This document shows positions 1-6,883 of a stretch of 13,370 bases of DNA, in pieces; position 1 is the stretch's first letter; each line of letters starts with the position of its first letter. This DNA is from Saprospiraceae bacterium. GTDB taxonomy: Bacteria; Bacteroidota; Bacteroidia; Chitinophagales; Saprospiraceae. Location: positions 1-13,370 of the forward strand of contig JAEUUM010000201.1 in NCBI GenBank assembly GCA_016787375.1. The letters are read 5' to 3'. The notes under the pieces are model-generated. The model saw only the letters and a list, made by a program, of their open reading frames with translations, had not been told where the DNA came from and ran no database searches. A program made the translations under genes and the position numbers.

Positions 1-2
1 AG

Positions 3-605
3 CAGGTAGGAGAATTGACCAACTTAACAAGATTGGATGTTGCAGAGAATAAATTGATCAGCATCCCGGAACAAATAACCGATCTGACCAATTTGGAATC
101 TTTGGATTTACACGGAAATGATCTAAAAACACTTCCGGAACAAATTGGTAAATTAAAAAAATTAAGTGATTTGAACATAGCGGGAAATGAACTTTCTGCA
201 CTTCCGGTACAAGTTTGGGAATTGACAAATTTAACTGATTTTAGAGTAGCCGTGAACAAATTGAGCTCCATTCCCCAACAAATCAATCAATTATACAATT
301 TGACAGATTTAGACTTAAGTTATAATAAGTTTACTGTACTCCCTACTCAAATATGTGAATTGGAGCACCTAAGTTTTTTGGTTTTAACGGGAAACCAACT
401 AACTGAATTGCCTCAAGAAATTGTAAAATTACAGAAATTGACTGATTTAGATTTAAGCCAAAACAAGTTTACTGCACTACCAAAAGAAATCGGAGCATTG
501 CAAAATTTGTCAGCGTTGAAATTAAGTTACAATCCGATTTCACCTGCTGAGCTGGAAAAAATAAAAAAACTACTGCCCAATTGCACCATCATATTTGATT
601 TGTAG
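3..605 (+). CDS. Leucine-rich-repeat protein, C-terminal part (5' end outside window)
   Basis: The reading frame is already open at the left edge (codons CAG GTA GGA GAA before the TTG at 15), so the true start lies upstream and 200 residues are visible. They form seven complete 23-residue leucine-rich repeats of the pattern LxxLxLxxNxLxxLPxxI, for example LTNLESLDLHGNDLKTLP, plus an eighth that runs into a C-terminal cap ending LPNCTIIFDL. LPNC-type caps close many Bacteroidota LRR proteins. The LPxxI spacing is that of the intracellular Ras-group/plant-resistance type of LRR. Such arrays form curved solenoids that bind protein partners, but no ligand can be inferred. Any signal peptide, kinase, GTPase or other N-terminal domain would lie outside the window, so the location in the cell is unknown. 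The stop is TAG at 603-605. The family call is secure; the function is unknown. Confidence 0.93.
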   Translation, partial: QVGELTNLTRLDVAENKLISIPEQITDLTNLESLDLHGNDLKTLPEQIGKLKKLSDLNIAGNELSALPVQVWELTNLTDFRVAVNKLSSIPQQINQLYNLTDLDLSYNKFTVLPTQICELEHLSFLVLTGNQLTELPQEIVKLQKLTDLDLSQNKFTALPKEIGALQNLSALKLSYNPISPAELEKIKKLLPNCTIIFDL

Positions 606-648
606 CGTTATACGATTCATCCCGTTAAGGTACCCTGACAGATTTTGG

Positions 649-666
649 TTATCAAAACTTTGATAA
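649..666. terminator. Hairpin downstream of the LRR gene, possible terminator
   Basis: TTATCAAA and TTTGATAA form an 8-bp inverted repeat with only AC between them (in practice 7 bp with a 4-nt loop), 44 nt after the LRR stop codon. No T tract follows on the plus strand, so intrinsic termination is plausible but weakly supported. Confidence 0.3.
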
Positions 667-1068
667 ACGCTCCACACTTTGTTTATTGGTAGTTGGGGCT
701 GGTTTCAACACAACCACCCACGGGTCTTTCAAAAACATTTTGTATTGTAGTATCGACTCATTAGGCATGTTAGGTATGATGTAGAAACTCAGGCTTTCGT
801 ATCTGCGTCGCAATAATCCCTTGGTTAATGCATGGAATGACACTTGCGCATTTACATACAAACATCTAGCTGGGTAGAAACCCTCTCAACAGCCTAAAAA
901 GAAATAATACTAGGAGGAATGAGGCGGTTTGTCCAAACCTAGGTACATTAATTAGAATAACAAGCCTAAAGGCATGTAGAATCTGTGTTTTGTTTTCACC
1001 CGCTCTGGTTGAAGTATTTTAGACTTCGACCCTATATCTGCCATTCTTCAGGCCTAAATAGAGTTAGA

Positions 1069-1084
1069 ATAATTAGCTAATTAT
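1069..1084. repeat. 16-bp perfect palindrome
   Basis: ATAATTAGCTAATTAT reads identically on both strands. It lies in the non-coding stretch 270 bp upstream of dinB and could be a dimeric regulator site. In A/T-rich DNA chance is also possible, and no gene starts close to it. Confidence 0.4.
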
Positions 1085-1248
1085 CAGAATCAAGTTGACC
1101 CTGCTTTCTTGTCCTCTTTTGCCATATAAAATTCACAGGATTTTATGATGAACTCCACTCTAAGTACCTAAAGCCCAAATCCCAATTTGCCATACACACT
1201 ATCATATCGGTCATACTGACATACCTGCGATACCTATCTAAAACAAAT

Positions 1249-1322
1249 TGTGTTAAAAAATAAACAAAATGTTTTAAAATAGATAAAACATGCATATATT
1301 TGACACAAAATGTTTTAAAACA
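1249..1322. promoter_or_regulatory. Three phased palindromic operator-like sites upstream of dinB
   Basis: The downstream copy, 1311-1322, is a perfect palindrome TGTTTTAAAACA. A second copy at 1270-1281 (TGTTTTAAAATA) matches at 10 of 12 positions and a third at 1249-1260 (TGTGTTAAAAAA) also at 10 of 12. The two downstream copies share a longer direct repeat, ACAAAATGTTTTAAAA, at 1264-1279 and 1305-1320. Centres are 21 and 41 bp apart, about two and four helical turns, so all three would lie on the same DNA face. They bracket the predicted -7 element at 1295-1302, and the perfect copy covers the expected transcription start. This is the geometry of a repressor operator. The sites are not the known proteobacterial (CTGT-N8-ACAG) or Gram-positive (CGAAC-N4-GTTCG) LexA boxes. 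That they are operators is inference; the regulator is unknown. Confidence 0.55.
1295..1302 (+). promoter_or_regulatory. Predicted Bacteroidota -7 promoter element for dinB
   Basis: TATATTTG matches the Bacteroidota sigma-ABfr -7 consensus TAnnTTTG exactly. Transcription would start near 1309, giving an untranslated leader of about 30 nt before the dinB ATG. No good TTG -33 element lies 17-23 bp upstream; that position is occupied by the middle operator-like copy (1270-1281), so the promoter may be intrinsically weak or regulator-dependent. Confidence 0.55.
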
Positions 1323-1339
1323 AAATAAATCAAACAAGT

Positions 1340-2485
1340 ATGTATAGTAAGGCGATTTTACACATGGATCTTGATTCTTTTTTTGTATCGGTAGAATGTC
1401 TCCGAAACAGCTCATTTATTGGTAAACCATTAATTGTTGGGGGAGGTAGCGATCGGGGGGTTGTATCTTCATGTAGCTATGAAGCCAGGCGTTTTGGTGT
1501 GCAGTCGGCTATGCCTATGAAGATGGCTTTGCGCCTTTGCCCTGATGCTATTGTTCTGAAAGGTGACATGGAGGCATATTCACAATATTCAACACTGGTT
1601 ACTGAAATTATACGACAGGATGCACCGATATTTGAGAAGTCGTCTATTGATGAATTTTATCTTGATCTCACAGGAATGGATCGTTATGTAGGTTGTTATC
1701 AGTGGTCAAGGGAGCTGAGACAAAAGGTGATGCGCGAGACCGGTCTTCCTATATCGTTTGGTTTGTCAGTAAATAAGCTTGTGTCAAAAGTTGGTACAGG
1801 TGAGGCAAAGCCCAATGGAACAATACGAATAGCCTCCGGTACAGAGCGCGATTTTTTGGCTCCACTCTCGACAGCCAAGATTCCTTCGATAGGAAAGGCT
1901 ACCTATAAAAAACTCAGTTTTATGGGTGTTCGTACTGTTCGGACTTTACGTGAGATACCGGTAAAGCTTCTTGAAAGGGAGTTTGGTAAACATGGTAACA
2001 GTCTTTGGAAAAAAGCCAATGCCATAGATGATAGTCCGGTAGTACCTTATGATGAACAAAAGTCAATGTCATCAGAACGGACACTTCAAACCGATACTAC
2101 TGATGTTAAAAAAATAAAAGATATGCTAACCAATATGATTATGGCATTGGCCTTCGACCTTCGTAAGTCAGGTAAGCTGACATCTTGTATTACCATAAAG
2201 ATACGATATGCCGATTTTAATACCTACACAATACAAAAGCGCATTACTTATACAGCTCAAGACAAGGTTCTGATTGATTTTGCTCATGAGCTTTTTGATA
2301 GATTGTATCAGCGTCGGCAATTGATACGACTCATTGGTGTACGATTTAGTGGTCTTGTAAGAGGATGTTATCAGATCAGCCTTTTTGACGATACAGCCGA
2401 AGATATCAAATTGCTTCAACAACTTGATAAGATCAGAACCAGGTTTGGAAATAAGGCGATTGGCAGAGCAGTTTCAAGTCTGTAG
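1340..2485 (+). CDS. dinB: Y-family translesion DNA polymerase (DinB/Pol IV-like)
   Basis: A 381-residue Y-family polymerase that would copy past damaged template bases at low fidelity. The palm metal ligands are visible: D10 in the HMDLDSFF motif and D104-E105 in SSIDEFYLDLTG. Other family hallmarks are the YEARRFGV motif (47-54), FGLSVNKLVSKVGTGEAKPNG (140-160), the helix-hairpin-helix thumb around IPSIGKATYKKL (181-192) and a little-finger domain from about 240. QISLF at 345-349 fits the beta-clamp-binding consensus. It is followed by about 30 more residues (ending KIRTRFGNKAIGRAVSSL), a tail seen in UmuC-like and Bacteroidota homologues rather than at the extreme C-terminus as in E. coli Pol IV. 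The ATG at 1340 is the most upstream plausible start; the leader is A-rich with no Shine-Dalgarno. It is first gene of the cassette with the downstream DnaE-type polymerase, behind the phased palindromes. Product call is secure; the exact subfamily (DinB or ImuB-like) is less so, but the intact catalytic residues argue against an inactive ImuB. Confidence 0.93.
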   Translation: MYSKAILHMDLDSFFVSVECLRNSSFIGKPLIVGGGSDRGVVSSCSYEARRFGVQSAMPMKMALRLCPDAIVLKGDMEAYSQYSTLVTEIIRQDAPIFEKSSIDEFYLDLTGMDRYVGCYQWSRELRQKVMRETGLPISFGLSVNKLVSKVGTGEAKPNGTIRIASGTERDFLAPLSTAKIPSIGKATYKKLSFMGVRTVRTLREIPVKLLEREFGKHGNSLWKKANAIDDSPVVPYDEQKSMSSERTLQTDTTDVKKIKDMLTNMIMALAFDLRKSGKLTSCITIKIRYADFNTYTIQKRITYTAQDKVLIDFAHELFDRLYQRRQLIRLIGVRFSGLVRGCYQISLFDDTAEDIKLLQQLDKIRTRFGNKAIGRAVSSL

Positions 2486-2675
2486 TTTCTTTGAATGCGT
2501 GGTTTTGGAACAACCTTAGAGAGAACATTGGATCGACAGAAGCAAGGAATTATGCTCTTGATATTCAGGCTTGGTTTGAGCGCTCGATGTGATGTTTTAT
2601 GTGTACGTAATGCAGTGCTACGCTTGTTGATGTGATGGACTGTGCAATATTTAAGTGTTAAAATTATAATCATCT
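2486..2675. other. 190-bp gap between dinB and dnaE
   Basis: No recognisable gene. It contains a 46-codon ATG frame (2495-2635) rich in Arg and Leu with no family resemblance, and no clear TAnnTTTG element. The gap is long for two polymerases expected to be co-expressed, so it may hold a second promoter I cannot recognise, an untranslated spacer, or remains of a lost gene. Confidence 0.4.
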
Positions 2676-5612
2676 ATGTTTTTCGCGCATACCTATTATA
2701 GTCTGAAATATGGTACCTTTTCACCGGCTGCATTGGTTGAGACAGCGTCGGCCTATGATGTTGAAACGCTTGTACTTACTGATATTAATAATACATCCTG
2801 TGCTTTTGACTTTATAACGCAGTGTTTAAAGTTTAAAATTAGGCCATTACTAGGTATTGATTTTAGAAAAGACGGACGCCAACTCTATACGGGCATAGCT
2901 CGTAACAGTGAGGGATTTCGTGAGTTGTGCGGCTTGCTTACTGAACACTCGCTTCACGATAAACCTCTACCCGAACTGGCGCCCAAAATGGAGCATGTAT
3001 ATATTATCTATCATGAGCCACCCAGACCTGTTGAGCAGTTCCGTGAGTACGAATTCATTGGCATCCGACCTGAAATGGTGAACAAGATATTCTCCGCACC
3101 GTGGAAAAAGCATCTGAATAAATTGGTAGCATATTGTTCGGTTACTTTTCCGGATAAAAAGGGCTATCAGACACACCGGATATTACGAGCAATAGATCAG
3201 AATACCGTGATAAGTAAGTTGCAACCCGGTGATATGGCCAAACCGGGAGAGCAATTTTACAGCAGGCAAAAGATTGAATCATTTTATGAGGCATATCCTG
3301 AAATATTAAAAAATACTTATAAACTTCTCGATAGTTGTACCATTGAGATGCCGTCGGGTGATAAGAATAATCGACAAAGTTTTACCGGAAGCAGAGAAGG
3401 TGATATGAGGCTATTAACCAAACTGGCAGAGAACGGATCGGTTAAAAGATATCGTGGTAAAGTATTGGGGAAAGCAGTTGCCAGAATGCAAAAAGAGCTG
3501 ACGGTTATTGCTCAGTTGGGTTTTGCACCGTATTTTTTGATTACCTGGGATATCATCCGCTATGGACAATCTGTTGGGTATCATCATGTCGGAAGGGGAA
3601 GTGGAGCAAACTCGATTGTGGCATTTTGTCTTTATATTACAGATGTCGATCCTTTAGAGTTGGATCTGTATTTTGAACGTTTTATCAACCCATATCGTAC
3701 ATCACCTCCTGACTTTGATATTGATTTTTCATGGTCAGACAGAGATGATGTGACAGATTATATTTTTAAACGGTATGGCAAAGATTACACGGCGTTGCTG
3801 GCTACGTATAATACGTTCAAAGGTCGGTCAATAATACGGGAGATCGGTAAAGTTGTCGGTTTGCCAAAATCTGAAATAGATCTTATCGTCAACCAGCCTT
3901 TGGCACATGACAAACACCATGCTCTGGCTGAACCCATTTTTAAATATGGAAAGTTAATTGAGGGATTCCCTAATTATCTGTCGATACATGCCGGTGGAGT
4001 ACTTATCAGTGAACGTCCATTAAATTATCATACCGCATTGCAGATGATGCCCAAGGGATTTCCGATTACTCATTTTGATATGTATGGTGCTGAGGAGTTG
4101 GGGTTTCATAAGTACGATATACTGAGTCAGCGTGGTTTGGGGCACATCAAAGATTCTGTTGATCTGGTCAGACAAAATCGAAACGAGGTCATTGATATTC
4201 ACGATATGCCCAAAATTAAAGAAGACGAAAAAGTAAAGGCACAGCTACGATCCGGACAGTGCATTGGCTGTTTTTATGTTGAGTCACCGGCTATGCGAGG
4301 GTTGCTATCAAAGCTTCGGTGCGACAATTATATACACCTGGTTGCTGCTAGTTCGATTATCAGACCCGGAGTTGCAAAATCAGGTATGATGCGGGAATAC
4401 ATCTACCGATTTCATCATCCACATAGTTTTGAGTATATACATCCGGTTTTTGCCGAACATTTGGGTGAAACTTTTGGAGTAATGGTTTATCAGGAGGATG
4501 TGATGAAGATTGTACATCATTTTGCAGGATTAGAAATGGACGAGTCAGATGTACTTAGACGCATTATGAGTGGTAAGAAGAAAACATCCGATACATTTGA
4601 ACGGCTCAGACGAAAGTACTTTGAAAATTGCAGACAACGTGGTTATACAGATGAGCTTTCACTTGAAGTCTGGCGTCAGGTCGAGAGTTTTAGTGGCTAT
4701 TCTTTTTGTAAGGCTCACTCAGCGAGTTATGCTGCAGAATCATTTCAGAGCCTTTATTTGAAGGCATATTATCCGCTTGAATTTATGGTGGCCGTCATTA
4801 ATAATTTTGGGGGATTTTACAGTACTGAACTTTACGTTCACGAGGCACGGATGCAAGGTGGTATCATTCACCCTCCGTGTGTCAACAACAGTCGTCACCT
4901 TACTTCAATTGAACGAAAGGATATATATCTTGGTTTTATTCACCTAATGGGCATGGAGCAGAAAATATCGCATGCCATAGCGGCAGAACGCGATAGAGGT
5001 GGACCATTCCTGAGTTTGGCTGATTTCACTACACGGGTAGATATTTCTTCTGATCAACTCGATTTGCTTATTCGCATTGGAGCCTTCCGATTTACTGGAC
5101 AGAATAAATATGAACTGATGTGGGAGAAAAATGCTGTATATAATCCTGCGGTGAAAGTATGTGAAGGTATGCAGTTGTTCAGAGACGAACACGAAACGTA
5201 TTCTTTACCGGTATTGTCAGAGGGCCCTTATGACCAGGCTTTTGATGAGATTGAATTGCTGGGTTTTCCATTGCGATCTCCTTTTGAGCTGGTGCCCGAT
5301 CTGCCGGACAAAAGTATACTTGCCAAAGATATGTTGAAGTATGCTGATAAGCGGGTTTGTATGCTAGGTTATTATATAACCACCAAGCCTGTAACAACAG
5401 TGAAAAGAGAATTGATGCAGTTCGGTACTTGGGTTGATATGAATGGTCACTTTTTTGATACGACGCATTTTCCCGATGCATTGAAAAAATTCCCTTTTAA
5501 AGGTCGTGGCGTTTACTGCATCTGTGGAAAAGTTGTTCTGGATTTTGGATTTCCGGGTCTTGAAGTTGAAAGTATGGAGAAACTTCCTTTTGTGAGCGAC
5601 GAGCGATATTAG
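2676..5612 (+). CDS. dnaE: Error-prone DnaE-type DNA polymerase III alpha subunit
   Basis: A 978-residue C-family polymerase, shorter than replicative DnaE (about 1160). Domain order: degenerate PHP domain (about 1-210), palm and fingers (about 250-720), helix-hairpin-helix region (about 730-808) and OB fold (about 890-960), where it stops. The tau-binding C-terminal region of replicative alpha is absent. The catalytic aspartates are intact: D348 and D350 in PPDFDIDFSW, and D481 in HKYDILSQRGL. VGRGSGANSIVAFCLYI (305-321) and DVLRRIMSGKKK (625-636) are further hallmarks. GMQLF (831-835) sits where DnaE proteins carry the clamp-binding QxxLF motif but is degenerate. The PHP metal-binding His motifs are eroded: HxHxxYS reads HTYYS and LTDHxN reads LTDINN, so the PHP domain is probably not catalytic. 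With no proofreading domain this fits the DnaE2/ImuC-like mutagenic role, extending from lesions bypassed by the neighbouring Y-family enzyme. The ATG at 2676 is the most upstream in frame after a TAA at 2667. Whether it equals ImuC/DnaE2 phylogenetically needs a tree. Confidence 0.94.
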   Translation: MFFAHTYYSLKYGTFSPAALVETASAYDVETLVLTDINNTSCAFDFITQCLKFKIRPLLGIDFRKDGRQLYTGIARNSEGFRELCGLLTEHSLHDKPLPELAPKMEHVYIIYHEPPRPVEQFREYEFIGIRPEMVNKIFSAPWKKHLNKLVAYCSVTFPDKKGYQTHRILRAIDQNTVISKLQPGDMAKPGEQFYSRQKIESFYEAYPEILKNTYKLLDSCTIEMPSGDKNNRQSFTGSREGDMRLLTKLAENGSVKRYRGKVLGKAVARMQKELTVIAQLGFAPYFLITWDIIRYGQSVGYHHVGRGSGANSIVAFCLYITDVDPLELDLYFERFINPYRTSPPDFDIDFSWSDRDDVTDYIFKRYGKDYTALLATYNTFKGRSIIREIGKVVGLPKSEIDLIVNQPLAHDKHHALAEPIFKYGKLIEGFPNYLSIHAGGVLISERPLNYHTALQMMPKGFPITHFDMYGAEELGFHKYDILSQRGLGHIKDSVDLVRQNRNEVIDIHDMPKIKEDEKVKAQLRSGQCIGCFYVESPAMRGLLSKLRCDNYIHLVAASSIIRPGVAKSGMMREYIYRFHHPHSFEYIHPVFAEHLGETFGVMVYQEDVMKIVHHFAGLEMDESDVLRRIMSGKKKTSDTFERLRRKYFENCRQRGYTDELSLEVWRQVESFSGYSFCKAHSASYAAESFQSLYLKAYYPLEFMVAVINNFGGFYSTELYVHEARMQGGIIHPPCVNNSRHLTSIERKDIYLGFIHLMGMEQKISHAIAAERDRGGPFLSLADFTTRVDISSDQLDLLIRIGAFRFTGQNKYELMWEKNAVYNPAVKVCEGMQLFRDEHETYSLPVLSEGPYDQAFDEIELLGFPLRSPFELVPDLPDKSILAKDMLKYADKRVCMLGYYITTKPVTTVKRELMQFGTWVDMNGHFFDTTHFPDALKKFPFKGRGVYCICGKVVLDFGFPGLEVESMEKLPFVSDERY

Positions 5613-5673
5613 GGGAGTGCAGCAATTGTGTTTTGAGTTTTTTGAAATTAAATATTTGTAAAAGCTTACAGGA

Positions 5674-6747
5674 ATGAAAGAAGTGAAGCAAAAAAAGGGA
5701 CGAGGTTCAGGTATTAATCCACCCAACCCGTATCATAATTTAAGTCATGATTACGAACAGGATCTGGAAGACAATCCTTATGAATACAGAGAAGATGTGG
5801 ATGAAAAGACACAGTTCATCAAAGTACATCCTAAAACCATCATCAACAAAGTGATAAGTGCTGATATTCCAATGATGTATTCTGTTAATCCGTATCAAGG
5901 GTGTGAGCATGGCTGTATTTATTGCTATGCAAGGCCAACACACAATTACTGGGGATATAGTGCAGGGACTGAATTTGAAACCAGGATTATGGTGAAAGAA
6001 AATGCGGCAAGCTTGTTGAGAAGAGAAGTGCTGGCAAAAAAATGGAAAGTTGCTCCGATTTCCTTTTCAGGTAATACCGATTGCTATCAACCTGCAGAAC
6101 GCAAGTTTCAGATTACCAGACAGATGCTGCAAGTAATGACTGACTTAAAACACCCGGTTGGTATTATTACCAAAAACAGCCTCATACTGAGAGATTTGGA
6201 TCTTTTACAACAACTTCAAAAAGATCAATTAATTAGGGTTTATATTTCTATTACAACCTTGGATGAAACCCTGCGGCGAGCAATGGAGCCAAGGACGGCG
6301 AGCATAAGCCAGAAGTTAAAGACCATTGAGACGCTCAGTAAAGCCGGAATACCGGTAGGAGTGATGATGGCTCCTGTAATACCAGGCCTCAACAGTCATG
6401 AGATCATAGAAATGGCAAAAGTGACATCAGATGCAGGTGCACTCGATATGGGATATACTGTAGTAAGACTCAATGGGCAGTTGGGAGAAATATTTAAATC
6501 CTGGCTTGCTGTAAATTACCCAGAACGATCTGATAAAATTATTCATCAGATCGAAGAACTGCATGGTGGTCAACTTGAAGATAAACGAACCGGTAAAAGA
6601 ATGCGGGGCGAGGGTAAACTGGCAGAGATCATTAAAGATACTTTCAGACTTGCCCGGCAAAAGTATTTTAATGATAACAATCTTCCCGAACTTAATTTAG
6701 GCGCGTTTATCGGATCAGGGATTAAGCAATTGGTGTTATTTGAGTAA
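5674..6747 (+). CDS. PA0069-family radical SAM protein (SplB-like)
   Basis: A 357-residue radical SAM enzyme. The [4Fe-4S] motif is CEHGCIYCYAR, with C77, C81 and C84 (CxxxCxxC). It is followed by the family segments SFSGNTDCYQPAERKF (about 130-145), GIITKNSLILRDLDLL (about 163-178), the EPRTAS segment near 206-211 and VGVMMAPVIPGLN (about 228-240). This order is that of the PA0069/Rv2578c group, related to spore photoproduct lyase (SplB), which repairs UV thymine dimers by radical chemistry. The PA0069 substrate is unknown to me. The start follows dnaE by 61 bp on the same strand with no clear promoter or terminator between, so co-transcription with the two polymerases is likely. In that context a role in repair or reversal of damaged DNA or nucleotides is a reasonable inference but not shown. 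The N-terminal 45 residues are charged and look disordered. Confidence 0.9.
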   Translation: MKEVKQKKGRGSGINPPNPYHNLSHDYEQDLEDNPYEYREDVDEKTQFIKVHPKTIINKVISADIPMMYSVNPYQGCEHGCIYCYARPTHNYWGYSAGTEFETRIMVKENAASLLRREVLAKKWKVAPISFSGNTDCYQPAERKFQITRQMLQVMTDLKHPVGIITKNSLILRDLDLLQQLQKDQLIRVYISITTLDETLRRAMEPRTASISQKLKTIETLSKAGIPVGVMMAPVIPGLNSHEIIEMAKVTSDAGALDMGYTVVRLNGQLGEIFKSWLAVNYPERSDKIIHQIEELHGGQLEDKRTGKRMRGEGKLAEIIKDTFRLARQKYFNDNNLPELNLGAFIGSGIKQLVLFE

Positions 6748-6883
6748 ATTGAATTTTTAATGAATCAATATTGAGATTACATAAAAATATTCGGTTGTAT
6801 AATGAGAATGAATGTCTGAATGATTTTAATTTACACACTCGTTTGTGAAATCGTTTTATTCAACCATTAATTGACATATTGCC
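6748..6883. other. Intergenic region before the hydrolase
   Basis: A/T-rich spacer of 136 bp. Only weak inverted repeats are visible (for example ATTGA/TCAAT near 6750-6772), and there is no exact TAnnTTTG element. It probably separates the repair cassette from the hydrolase gene, but no promoter or terminator can be fixed. Confidence 0.3.

Larger units (their letters stand above)
606..1245. other. Long intergenic stretch with no convincing gene
   Basis: About 640 bp between the LRR gene and the dinB control region. No reading frame on either strand shows a recognisable family, and I see no tRNA, tmRNA, RNase P or SRP signature. It holds a hairpin at 649-666, a 16-bp perfect palindrome at 1069-1084, a short GGTTT-gtcc-AAACC hairpin near 927-940 and a GCC-taaa-GGC hairpin near 964-973. 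A 69-codon open frame on the minus strand (652-861) resembles no family I know. It could be a decayed gene or mobile-element relic, or an untranslated RNA; I cannot tell which. Confidence 0.6.

Noticed and set aside
652..861. 69-codon ATG frame on the minus strand in the gene-free stretch
   Set aside because: No recognised motif, no signal peptide and no clear promoter or ribosome-binding site; kept only as a possible relic in the findings.
1143..1415. 90-codon minus-strand frame across the dinB start
   Set aside because: It covers the predicted dinB promoter and the conserved dinB N-terminus in antisense; composition is low-complexity Phe/Tyr/Cys-rich.
2495..2635. 46-codon plus-strand frame between dinB and dnaE
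   Set aside because: Short, Arg/Leu-rich, no family resemblance; likely chance.
2416..2673. 85-codon minus-strand frame spanning the dinB end and the spacer
   Set aside because: Overlaps the dinB C-terminus in antisense and has no domain-like features.
5364..5726. 120-codon minus-strand frame over the dnaE end and the radical SAM start
   Set aside because: Lies antisense to the OB-fold coding region and shows no motifs.
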